Assembly: GCA_964429195.1 (NCBI GenBank) | Contig: CAYSBC010000002.1 | Location: 14,177-78,176, forward strand | Source: JBBAFM01 sp041655415 | Lineage (GTDB): Bacteria; Bacillota; Clostridia; Peptostreptococcales; JAAYPU01 | Length of the DNA stretch: 64,000 nucleotides | Reading direction: 5' to 3' | In this document: in pieces, positions 24,712 through 32,336 of the stretch | Position numbering within the stretch: position 1 is the stretch's first letter | Layout of the letters: each line of letters begins with the position of its first letter | Program-made: the position numbers and the translations under genes | The notes under the pieces: generated by a model | What the model was told of the DNA's origin: nothing | Seen by the model: only the letters and a program-made list of their open reading frames with translations | Database searches by the model: none

Positions 24712-26148
24712 CTAGACCTCCTTTATACCTGCTAACTTTCTGGCTAGCTTCATCTTGTGTTCCAAATTGGCTTCTCTTACAAGCATAACCTTCATAGCCT
24801 GAGGTGATCCAGCTCCGTGCATACTTTCTACTAAAGCAGTTCCGCCTGTCATGTTTTCAACCAGTCTTGCCATTCTTAATCTTTCCTCTGTAGGAACAGA
24901 TTCTACACCCTTATAGTATTTTTCAATATAGTGTCCTAGCTCAGGATTTCTATATTCTGCTTCAAATGGAAGTGTTGCAATAAGTCCTCCAGCTAGGTCT
25001 TGGGATAAGCGACCTATTTCATAGATAAATTTTGTAACATTGTATTTGCCTGAATTGGCTAATGCAGTGTTTACATAATAGGAGCCGCAAGGGGTCTGTG
25101 CACCTTCGCTTGAACATGCAATCGAACAAGAATACATGGTGTTAGCCAGGTGCGTCATTTCAGCAATTTTATCTTGAACATGGGATGCCTTTTCAACGCC
25201 GCTATACTTCACAAGAGAAGCAGTTGCACCAATGAGAACATCCGATACACCGACTTTACATCCCCCATAGTTTTGTCTATGGTAGCTGGCAAATCTTTCA
25301 ACTAAGGCTCCTGCATATTGATATTCCCTGAATAAAAATACTCTTTCCCAAGGTACAAATACATCCTCCAGTATCGTTAAGCACTCCCCACCAACCATTC
25401 CATATGCTGCATTTCCTTGATCGTACTCGCAATATTTTCGCATATCATTTGTTTGTCTACCAAACATATGGATAACGCCTTCAGCATCTACAGGCAGAGC
25501 ACAACATATGGCATAATCTTTGTCTTGTTCTTTCAAAGCCATCGTTGGCATGATAATCATTTCATGGGAATTAACCATACCCGTCATATGTGTCTTTGCA
25601 CCTCTAATAACAATACCCTCTTCATTTTCAGATACAACGTGAACAAAAAGGTCCGGGTCTGCTTGTTGACTTGGTCTCTTGCTTCTGTCACCCTTAACGT
25701 CTGTCATAGCTCCTGCGACCATGAGGTCATTTTCTTGTACGTATTCTAGGAATTTCTTGAATCTCTCATGATAGTTTGTACCTAATTCTTTATCAATCTC
25801 ATAGGTTGTCATGTAGGTTGCATTCATAGCATCGAAGCCAACACATCTTTGATAGCATGTTCCTGTTTGTTGAGATATCATTCTTAACATTTTGACCTTT
25901 TTTATTAAATCATCAATGCTATGATGAACATGTGTAAATCGATTGATTTTTTTACCTGTCAAATGAGATTTCACTGTCATAAGATCTTCAAATTCCGGAT
26001 CATGAGCTAAATCATAAGTTACTGCAACGGAGTTAACGTGTGGTTTTGTCAATGGATGTTCCGTAACATCATCTATTTTCTCCCCATTTGCATAAATAAC
26101 TGTCTTCATTGTCTTTAAACTCTCTCTATACTCAGCACCTGTTTTCAT
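24712..26148 (-). CDS. 4-hydroxybutyryl-CoA dehydratase-like enzyme (4-HPA 3-hydroxylase superfamily)
   Basis: This 478-residue protein resembles 4-hydroxybutyryl-CoA dehydratase/vinylacetyl-CoA isomerase (AbfD), which uses FAD and one [4Fe-4S] cluster for a radical dehydration. As I recall, the Clostridium enzyme holds its cluster with Cys99, Cys103, His292 and Cys299. Here the equivalent residues are Cys98 and Cys102 (CYQRC) and His290 and Cys297 (YHRQNYGGCKVG). The flavin-fold segments RGAKTHMTG, NSHEMIIMPT and the C-terminal ESMHGAGSPQAM are also conserved. ATG 26148 follows AAAGGAGG; the longer frame to 26244 would run through the sigma-54 promoter and is rejected. No CoA-transferase or 4-hydroxybutyrate dehydrogenase gene is adjacent, so a related 4-hydroxyacyl-CoA or other substrate is possible. 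Confidence 0.85.
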   Translation of the reverse strand: MKTGAEYRESLKTMKTVIYANGEKIDDVTEHPLTKPHVNSVAVTYDLAHDPEFEDLMTVKSHLTGKKINRFTHVHHSIDDLIKKVKMLRMISQQTGTCYQRCVGFDAMNATYMTTYEIDKELGTNYHERFKKFLEYVQENDLMVAGAMTDVKGDRSKRPSQQADPDLFVHVVSENEEGIVIRGAKTHMTGMVNSHEMIIMPTMALKEQDKDYAICCALPVDAEGVIHMFGRQTNDMRKYCEYDQGNAAYGMVGGECLTILEDVFVPWERVFLFREYQYAGALVERFASYHRQNYGGCKVGVSDVLIGATASLVKYSGVEKASHVQDKIAEMTHLANTMYSCSIACSSEGAQTPCGSYYVNTALANSGKYNVTKFIYEIGRLSQDLAGGLIATLPFEAEYRNPELGHYIEKYYKGVESVPTEERLRMARLVENMTGGTALVESMHGAGSPQAMKVMLVREANLEHKMKLARKLAGIKEV

Positions 26149-26203
26149 GTTTGTTTCCTCCTTTAGATAGTCAAATAGTAATTTGTATTTACTTTTCTTG
26201 TAG

Positions 26204-26220
26204 TGCAATTTTTGTGCCAA
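26204..26220 (-). promoter_or_regulatory. Sigma-54 (-24/-12) promoter of the dehydratase-SDR operon
   Basis: The minus strand reads TTGGCAC, five A, TTGCA: the -24 GG and -12 GC match the consensus fully. It lies about 56 bp before the dehydratase start. The divergent gene encodes a sigma-54 activator, which supports the call. Confidence 0.88.
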
Positions 26221-26326
26221 TGTATTAAAATGTTTTTGACACATTATTTAATTTTAAAAAAGCCTGATATTCCAACGTTCGTTTATTTTTACTATTTTCT
26301 TAAGAAGAAATTTTGACCTTTTTCTT

Positions 26327-26363
26327 GTAAACATGTATACTTCATGTTACTTTACATGTATAC
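26327..26363. promoter_or_regulatory. Two tandem palindromes: probable enhancer (UAS) for the sigma-54 activator
   Basis: GTAAACATGTATAC (26327-26340) and CTTTACATGTATAC (26350-26363) share an ACATGT core with centres 23 bp apart. Each is a near palindrome. They lie about 105-160 bp upstream of the sigma-54 promoter and 45-80 bp before the activator gene, so they could serve both activation and autoregulation. Confidence 0.6.
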
Positions 26364-26407
26364 TATAAACATTAAAGATTCAATATTTTTTGTAAAAGGA
26401 GAGTTGT

Positions 26408-28375
26408 ATGTTTTCTAAGAAAGAACGTTCCATTATAAGAGACTCCTGGAATAAATTCTTCAAGCTTGATCTTACTGAAAATTTAGAAGTCAGGCAAGAT
26501 ATTCTCGACTCATGGACAAGGTGTAGCCAGGCCATGGTCCCTTACGATTTAGAAGAATTGCCTTCGATAACTCAATCAGAAACTAACCGGCTTATCGCGG
26601 AAAATAAGGAATTAATTGATATCGTAACGCCCTACATTATGAATATTTATGATATTTTAAAGGGTTCCGAATGCGCTGTATGGTTTTGTAATGAAAATGG
26701 TATAGTCTTAAATTCTATTTGTGATGACCTTTTATTAAAAAAGGTGCCCTCTATGGCAGCATTATTAGGTACTGATTTTCATGAATTGTCCTATGGGACT
26801 AATGCAGTAGGTACTTGCCTTTACTTGGATAAGTCTTTCCACCTTCAAGCCGAAGAACATTACAATATGATTTCTCATGAATGGGTATGCTCCGCATCCC
26901 CTATCCATAATGAGAATAAAGAAATTATTGGATGCATCAATATCGCAACTCTATCACGAAGCATGAATGCTTACTCACCAGGCATGGTTACGGCTTTTGC
27001 TACTGCTATAGAGAAACAGTTTATACTAGAGAATTCCTGGAAAGAACAGTTCCAGATGAATAATCGCCTTCATGCTACTATCAATACCTTTTCTGAAGGC
27101 ATCATAACCATATCCAAAAACAAGACAATCCTTTATATCAATAATCTTGCTAAAGATATGCTCGATTTGAATAACAAAACTCTTGTTAGTCAACAATTTG
27201 ATACCTTGATTGAAACAGACTTAAACCTTGATGGAATTTTATCCTCTAGTGTCCCCCTAAAAAATCATAATTCTCGTTTTTGGGTCGACAATAAAGAGTC
27301 TCATCTTAATGTGAATACATCCTATTTTAAAGATAGCACGGGAGCCATCCAAGGAATGGTTATTGCTCTGACACCTTCTAAAGCCATCAAAAAAATTATA
27401 GATAGCAAAAAGTCGGCTAGAGCAATTTATTCTTTTGAAGATATTATCGGAGACTCCTCCTTAATGAAAGAAACGATTAAACTTGCTAAAATAGCTTCCA
27501 ATAGCACTTCCAGCGTTCTATTGTTAGGGGAAAGCGGTACTGGTAAAGAATTATTTGCACAGGCCATCCATAACCAAAGTAACAGAAGGCTTGGCCCTTT
27601 TATTGCTGTCAACTGTGGGGGCTTATCCAAGAACCTTATCGAAAGCGAGCTCTTCGGCTATGAGGGTGGCTCTTTTACAGGGGCAAAAAAGGAAGGAAGT
27701 CCGGGCAAATTTGAACTGGCCGACGGTGGCACATTGTTCTTAGACGAAATTGGGGAAATGCCTTATGACTCCCAATCCACATTATTGCGAGTTCTTCAAG
27801 ATAAAGAGATCATCCGAGTTGGTGGTATAACCGGTAAAAAAGTGGATGTGCGAATCATTGCAGCTACAAATAAAAATTTAAATGAGGCTATCAAGAACAA
27901 TATCTTCCGTCCGGACCTTTATTACAGGCTCAGTGTTTTTATCAATTACATTCCACCACTCAGAAAGCGAAAGGATGATATCCTCCCCTTGTCTCATCAT
28001 TTTCTCAGAAAATACAGTGACCTTATGGAAAAGCCGATTTACGGTTTTTCATCGGAATGCATCGATTATTTACTAAGTTATAATTGGCCGGGAAATATTA
28101 GGGAACTGGAAAACATGATTGAAAGAGCTGTCAATGTCACTCAAAAAAATACAATCGAATTAAAAGATCTGGACCCAACTCTGATTATAGATGATTGGAA
28201 AACTGAAGACACCCTGCATTTAGAATCAAAAAACTTTATTGAATTTGAACTATCGACTACTCTGCAAAAGTTTAACGGTAATATAAAAAAGACTGCAGAG
28301 TATCTGAATGTTTCTAGAAAAACTATTTATGACCGCATACAAAGATTCAACATTGACCTAAAAAAATACAGATGA
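26408..28375 (+). CDS. Sigma-54-dependent transcriptional activator, AcoR-like (GAF-PAS-AAA+-Fis)
   Basis: This 655-residue enhancer-binding protein should activate the divergent dehydratase-SDR promoter. An N-terminal GAF-type sensor (about residues 60-200) has the family pattern SYGTNAVGTCLYL...EHYNMISHEWVCSASPI. A PAS-like segment follows (about 215-325). The AAA+ domain (about 345-570) carries Walker A GESGTGKE, the sigma-54 contact loop GSFTGA (normally GAFTGA), Walker B GGTLFLDEIGEMP and the arginine-finger region. The C-terminus has a Fis-type helix-turn-helix (GNIKKTAEYLNVSRKTIYDRI). It belongs to the AcoR group, which senses small molecules directly, not through phosphorylation. The ligand is unknown. 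Confidence 0.94.
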   Translation: MFSKKERSIIRDSWNKFFKLDLTENLEVRQDILDSWTRCSQAMVPYDLEELPSITQSETNRLIAENKELIDIVTPYIMNIYDILKGSECAVWFCNENGIVLNSICDDLLLKKVPSMAALLGTDFHELSYGTNAVGTCLYLDKSFHLQAEEHYNMISHEWVCSASPIHNENKEIIGCINIATLSRSMNAYSPGMVTAFATAIEKQFILENSWKEQFQMNNRLHATINTFSEGIITISKNKTILYINNLAKDMLDLNNKTLVSQQFDTLIETDLNLDGILSSSVPLKNHNSRFWVDNKESHLNVNTSYFKDSTGAIQGMVIALTPSKAIKKIIDSKKSARAIYSFEDIIGDSSLMKETIKLAKIASNSTSSVLLLGESGTGKELFAQAIHNQSNRRLGPFIAVNCGGLSKNLIESELFGYEGGSFTGAKKEGSPGKFELADGGTLFLDEIGEMPYDSQSTLLRVLQDKEIIRVGGITGKKVDVRIIAATNKNLNEAIKNNIFRPDLYYRLSVFINYIPPLRKRKDDILPLSHHFLRKYSDLMEKPIYGFSSECIDYLLSYNWPGNIRELENMIERAVNVTQKNTIELKDLDPTLIIDDWKTEDTLHLESKNFIEFELSTTLQKFNGNIKKTAEYLNVSRKTIYDRIQRFNIDLKKYR

Positions 28376-28446
28376 ATCCCTTCATTTATTCTATAAAGGA
28401 GTATAATGTGAATTAACAGCAGAAATAGCTATGCGAGGTGTGAAAA

Positions 28447-29739
28447 ATGAACTTAGCAAAATCCTATGGAAAGCTGGTAAAAAAAAGACTAAATAAACCC
28501 CAGTCAGCTTTATCCCTAATTCAATTAGCAGCTTCATTGGAACTTATGAGGTGGTCAAAATTCCCTGATAAGACTATCCCTCCATCCTTTCGTTATCTTT
28601 ACAAAACCATGTTTCAATACATTCTTGAGCCCATGCAAAACTCTGGGAAATCAGCCTTTGTTAACCTTTTCGCACCTTGTGAGATTTTACATGCCTTCAA
28701 AATATATCCCTTGTTCATTGAAGCCATGTCAAACTTCCTTGCCGGACTGTATTGTGAAGACACCTTCATTGATTTAGCTGAAAATATTGGCATTTCTGAA
28801 ACCCTTTGCAGCTACCACAAAACATTCCTTGGAGCTGCAGAAAAAGAAATACTCCCAAAACTTCAATTCTCAGTGACTACAACCATGATTTGCGATGCTA
28901 ACATCAATACTTTTAAAAGGATTTCAGAAAAGCAGAATATTCCTTGCTATATCTTGGATATTCCTTATGAATATAATCAGGATACTGAGCAATATGTTAA
29001 AGAACAACTGATTGAAATGACAAATATGATAGAGGAAATCACTCACACAAAGTTTGATCTTGACCAATTGAGGGAAGTACTCACTCTAGAAAACGAAACA
29101 AAAAAATACATAAAAGATTCTTTAAGTCTTCTTTCAACACGTCATTATCCAAGCCTTATAACCTTAGAAATGGCCAAGCTCATGTTAACCCATTCCGGTA
29201 TAGGTAGAAAAGAAAGTCTGGATTTCTTTAAAATGTATCATCAAGAGCTTACAAATGCTCCTGCAAAAAAAGGGCCTTCAGTGCTTTGGGTCCATACCAT
29301 ACCCACCTACGAGGAAACCATAAGACAGCTCTTTAACTTAAGTCCGGAATATAATTTTTTAGGTATGGATATTAATTATGATTACATGGAAATGTTGGAT
29401 GTGAATGACCCTTTTAAAGCTATTGCAAGAAAATTATTAAAGAATGCTTATAATGGTGATATCTCTTATAGAATTAATTCCTTGCTGAAACTCATTGAAA
29501 TGACGAAAACAGATGGCGTCATCAACCTATGTCAATGGGGATGCAAACAATCCATCGGTACCATCCATCTTTTAAAAGAGGCTTTAAAGAATAAAAACAT
29601 TCCTTATCTTCCTATTGATGGTGATGGTGCTGACAGAAGAAACACCCCTTCCGGTCAAATCAGAACAAGAGTTGAAGCCTTTCTTGAAATTTTAAATACC
29701 CAATACAAGGAGAAAAAAAATGATTGGTTATGTGTGTAA
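28447..29739 (+). CDS. 2-hydroxyacyl-CoA dehydratase/benzoyl-CoA reductase-type subunit (HgdB/BcrC-like)
   Basis: This is a 430-residue HGD-D-family protein. The candidate cluster ligands are Cys78 (APCEIL), Cys121 (CSYHKTF), Cys149 (ICDANINTFKR) and Cys362/Cys366 (CQWGCK). The closing signature DGDGADRRNTPSGQIRTRVEAFLE is typical of the family. Members include one-electron dehydratases (HgdAB), benzoyl-CoA reductase subunits and double-cubane-cluster proteins, all needing an ATP-dependent activator. Such an activator is encoded next, fused to a second HGD-D domain, with a 20-bp gene overlap. The gene follows the activator gene by 71 bp with no terminator seen and is probably co-transcribed with it. 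Which reaction it performs is open. Confidence 0.88.
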   Translation: MNLAKSYGKLVKKRLNKPQSALSLIQLAASLELMRWSKFPDKTIPPSFRYLYKTMFQYILEPMQNSGKSAFVNLFAPCEILHAFKIYPLFIEAMSNFLAGLYCEDTFIDLAENIGISETLCSYHKTFLGAAEKEILPKLQFSVTTTMICDANINTFKRISEKQNIPCYILDIPYEYNQDTEQYVKEQLIEMTNMIEEITHTKFDLDQLREVLTLENETKKYIKDSLSLLSTRHYPSLITLEMAKLMLTHSGIGRKESLDFFKMYHQELTNAPAKKGPSVLWVHTIPTYEETIRQLFNLSPEYNFLGMDINYDYMEMLDVNDPFKAIARKLLKNAYNGDISYRINSLLKLIEMTKTDGVINLCQWGCKQSIGTIHLLKEALKNKNIPYLPIDGDGADRRNTPSGQIRTRVEAFLEILNTQYKEKKNDWLCV

Positions 29740-31417
29740 ATATACGCCTATTCACATCATAAAAGCATGTGGTGAAAATCCTGTACTCATCGAACCTCAT
29801 ATTTCTAATTTTGATCATGCAGATGCTCTTCTTCATAGTAATATGTGCACCTATAGTAAGGCTATATTGGAGGAAAGTATCAAAAATAAAATAGACAAAA
29901 TTATTCTTATCAATTGCTGTGATAGCATAAGAAGATTATACGATGTCCTCAAGAAAAATCCTAACATACGCTATATTTATCTATTAGACTTGCCTCAAAA
30001 GTGCAATTCATGCTCAAAAGAGCTATTTTATAAAGGAATAAAGGATTTTATCCTCAGTCTTGAAGAAGAGCTGCACACTTGTTTCGATGCCGAAGGCTTT
30101 AAAAAATCCCTTCAAGAAGACTTATCCCAAGATTCCGGTGATGCCTTAGTAAAGGAACAAATCAATATTGCATTGATAGGTGCACGCTACTCACAAAGCT
30201 TGATGGACCTCATTCAACAATATGATGTCCATATCAAGTATAATCTTACATGCGCCAATCGCTCACTTGATTCCTTTAACTTGGAAGAAGCTGATTTAAT
30301 TCGCGAGTATTCTGAGCAACTCCTCAATCAATATCCTTGTATGCGCATGTCTGAAACAGAAAGAAGACACGAGGTCCTGTTTCAGGATAAAGAACTGGAT
30401 GGTATCATCTATCATACTATCAAATTCTGCGACTATTATGGGTATGACTTTGCTAACCTAAAAAAGAAAAGCATACCACCCTTGTTGAAGATTGAAACAG
30501 ACTCCACTATACAATCAGAGGGGCAACTTCATACTAGAATTGAAGCTTTCTTGGAATCCTTAAATGTCAGAAAAGCATCTTCTATTGGGCCTTATAAAAG
30601 AGCTGCTCCTTCTCCTACTCATTTTATGAAGGATACAACTCTAGTAGCCGGTATTGATATAGGATCTACTTCTACAAATGTTGTCCTGCTGGATAAGAAC
30701 AAGAGTATACTCGCTTCATCGATTGTCAAAACAGGTGCAAAAAGTATAGAGGCTGCCCATAATGCCTTATCTGAAGCTCTGTCAAAGGCCGGGCTCCATA
30801 GAAATGCAATAAAATACATTGTATCTACTGGCTATGGACGCATAAGTTTGCCTTTTGCTGATGAGGAAGTCACAGAAATCACTTGTCATGGAAAAGGTGC
30901 CCATTTTGTTTTTCCTTCTATCAGAACCATCATTGACATTGGCGGGCAAGATAGCAAAGCGATTAAGCTTGATATCCAAGGCAATGTCAAGGATTTTGCC
31001 ATGAATGATAAATGTGCGGCAGGGACAGGCCGATTCTTAGACATGCTCACAAAAACCCTTGACATTCAACTGCCTTCTATAGGTCAAGAATCCCTAAAAT
31101 GGAAAAAGCACATTACTATTTCTAGTATGTGCGCAGTTTTTGCTGAATCTGAAATTATCTCATTAATTGCGAAAAACACTGAGTTGCCCGACATTCTCCA
31201 TGGTGTATGCGATTCTATTGCCGGTAAAACAACGGTATTGCTGCGTCGTATAGGCGGAGAACCTCCCTATATGATGACAGGCGGTGTTGCCAAAAACATT
31301 GGCATCATCCGATGTCTTGAAGACAAACTAGCCCAGAGCATTTTTGTTCCTGAGGAACCCCAAATCATTGGTGCCTTAGGTGCCGCATTGATTGCCCAAG
31401 AGAAATATTGGGGCTAG
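29720..31417 (+). CDS. Fusion of an HGD-D (HgdA-like) domain to a BadF/HgdC-type ATP-dependent activator
   Basis: This 565-residue protein has two parts. Residues about 1-290 form a compact HGD-D domain with the cysteines Cys43 (MCTYSK), Cys67 (CCDSIRRLYDVL) and Cys237 (IKFCDYYGYDF), and its own GQLHTRIEAFLESL ending. Residues about 308-565 are an ASKHA-fold activator: GIDIGSTSTNVVLLD (phosphate 1), IIDIGGQDSKAI (phosphate 2), GGVAKNIG, and the two cysteines KCAAGTGRFLDM (Cys432) and SSMCAVFAESEI (Cys471), which in HgdC-type dimers share one [4Fe-4S] cluster. The activator normally is a separate protein that docks briefly; here it is tethered to one subunit. An AAGGAG box precedes ATG 29720 inside the end of the upstream gene. 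Confidence 0.88.
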   Translation: MIGYVCKYTPIHIIKACGENPVLIEPHISNFDHADALLHSNMCTYSKAILEESIKNKIDKIILINCCDSIRRLYDVLKKNPNIRYIYLLDLPQKCNSCSKELFYKGIKDFILSLEEELHTCFDAEGFKKSLQEDLSQDSGDALVKEQINIALIGARYSQSLMDLIQQYDVHIKYNLTCANRSLDSFNLEEADLIREYSEQLLNQYPCMRMSETERRHEVLFQDKELDGIIYHTIKFCDYYGYDFANLKKKSIPPLLKIETDSTIQSEGQLHTRIEAFLESLNVRKASSIGPYKRAAPSPTHFMKDTTLVAGIDIGSTSTNVVLLDKNKSILASSIVKTGAKSIEAAHNALSEALSKAGLHRNAIKYIVSTGYGRISLPFADEEVTEITCHGKGAHFVFPSIRTIIDIGGQDSKAIKLDIQGNVKDFAMNDKCAAGTGRFLDMLTKTLDIQLPSIGQESLKWKKHITISSMCAVFAESEIISLIAKNTELPDILHGVCDSIAGKTTVLLRRIGGEPPYMMTGGVAKNIGIIRCLEDKLAQSIFVPEEPQIIGALGAALIAQEKYWG

Positions 31418-31433
31418 TCCCATCCGGGACTTT
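31417..31433. terminator. Weak terminator-like hairpin between convergent genes
   Basis: AGTCCC ATCC GGGACT forms a 6-bp stem just after the activase stop. There is no proper T run, so this may not terminate well. Confidence 0.3.
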
Positions 31434-31452
31434 GCCCTCCATCACCTTTGAG

Positions 31453-32331
31453 TTATAACATTCTAAACATATCATCCTTCAACAAATGCACATTTTTCTT
31501 TGCAGAGGTAATTTTAGCTAAGAGCATCTCCTTATCCTGGGGCAAAGTACCCTTCAAAGATAAATAGTTGGAAGCATGATTCATTCTGAACACACATTCT
31601 GCTCCTGGCTTTAGGTCAATATTCTTTATAATATCTTCTGTTTCCTCTAAAACTTCTAAAGGGGATAGCAGTTCAAATCTACCCGCATCGAGATCCGCCC
31701 TCATTTCAGTGTCTCTATCCAACATGAGGGTCAAAACTCCTACATAGTCAGGGCTTATCTCGCCTATTATTTTTCCGGTTTCAGCACCATGCTCCTTGGT
31801 TAAGGCCTTACCTCCAAGCCCTGATATCAGGGTTATGGAAAGCTTAATCTTTGTTTCTTTTAATTTCCTTCCGGCTTTGACCATGTCTGCTCTTGGAACA
31901 CCCTTTTTCGTAGCTGTAATGACGGCTTCACTTCCTGATTCTACACCCATGTAAACAATGCTTAAACCATGTTCATAAAGTAAATTCAGCTCATCCAGGC
32001 TTTTCCTCAAAATGTCCTTCGGAGTTCCATAAATGCCAACGCGCTTGCACTCAGGGAACAACTCTTTTATTTTATCCAGAATAAGGATTAAATGCTCTGT
32101 TTTTAAGACTAAAGCATCTCCGTCTGCTAAAAATATTCTCTCCACATAACGATAGTATCTTCTGGCCGCCTCCAAATCCTGAATGACCTCTTCCAACTTT
32201 CGAATTCTAAACTTTTTATCGATATACATGCTACAGAAGGTGCATGTATTATTGGCGCATCCTATGGTAATCTGTATAATTAAACTTCTGGCTTCACTGG
32301 GGGGTCTATAAACTGTACCTTCATATCTCAT
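31453..32331 (-). CDS. Radical SAM protein of unknown function
   Basis: This is a 292-residue radical SAM enzyme. The cluster motif is CANNTCTFC (CX4CX2C), as in a clostridial subfamily with GC(S/A)xNxCTFCSMY, not the common CX3CX2C. SAM-binding features follow (YMGVESGSE, LISGLGG). The N-terminus (RYEGTVYRPPSEA) and the C-terminal segment RMNHASNYLSLKGTLPQDKEMLL are also typical of that uncharacterised subfamily, distantly like coproporphyrinogen III oxidase and Elp3 in fold. It starts 5 bp after the argS stop, so it is co-transcribed with argS. The substrate is unknown. Confidence 0.82.
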   Translation of the reverse strand: MRYEGTVYRPPSEARSLIIQITIGCANNTCTFCSMYIDKKFRIRKLEEVIQDLEAARRYYRYVERIFLADGDALVLKTEHLILILDKIKELFPECKRVGIYGTPKDILRKSLDELNLLYEHGLSIVYMGVESGSEAVITATKKGVPRADMVKAGRKLKETKIKLSITLISGLGGKALTKEHGAETGKIIGEISPDYVGVLTLMLDRDTEMRADLDAGRFELLSPLEVLEETEDIIKNIDLKPGAECVFRMNHASNYLSLKGTLPQDKEMLLAKITSAKKNVHLLKDDMFRML

Positions 32332-32336
32332 CCCTA

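Noticed and set aside
26149..26244. N-terminal extension of the AbfD-like protein to 26244
   Set aside because: It would include the sigma-54 promoter; ATG 26148 has an excellent ribosome site and matches family N-termini.
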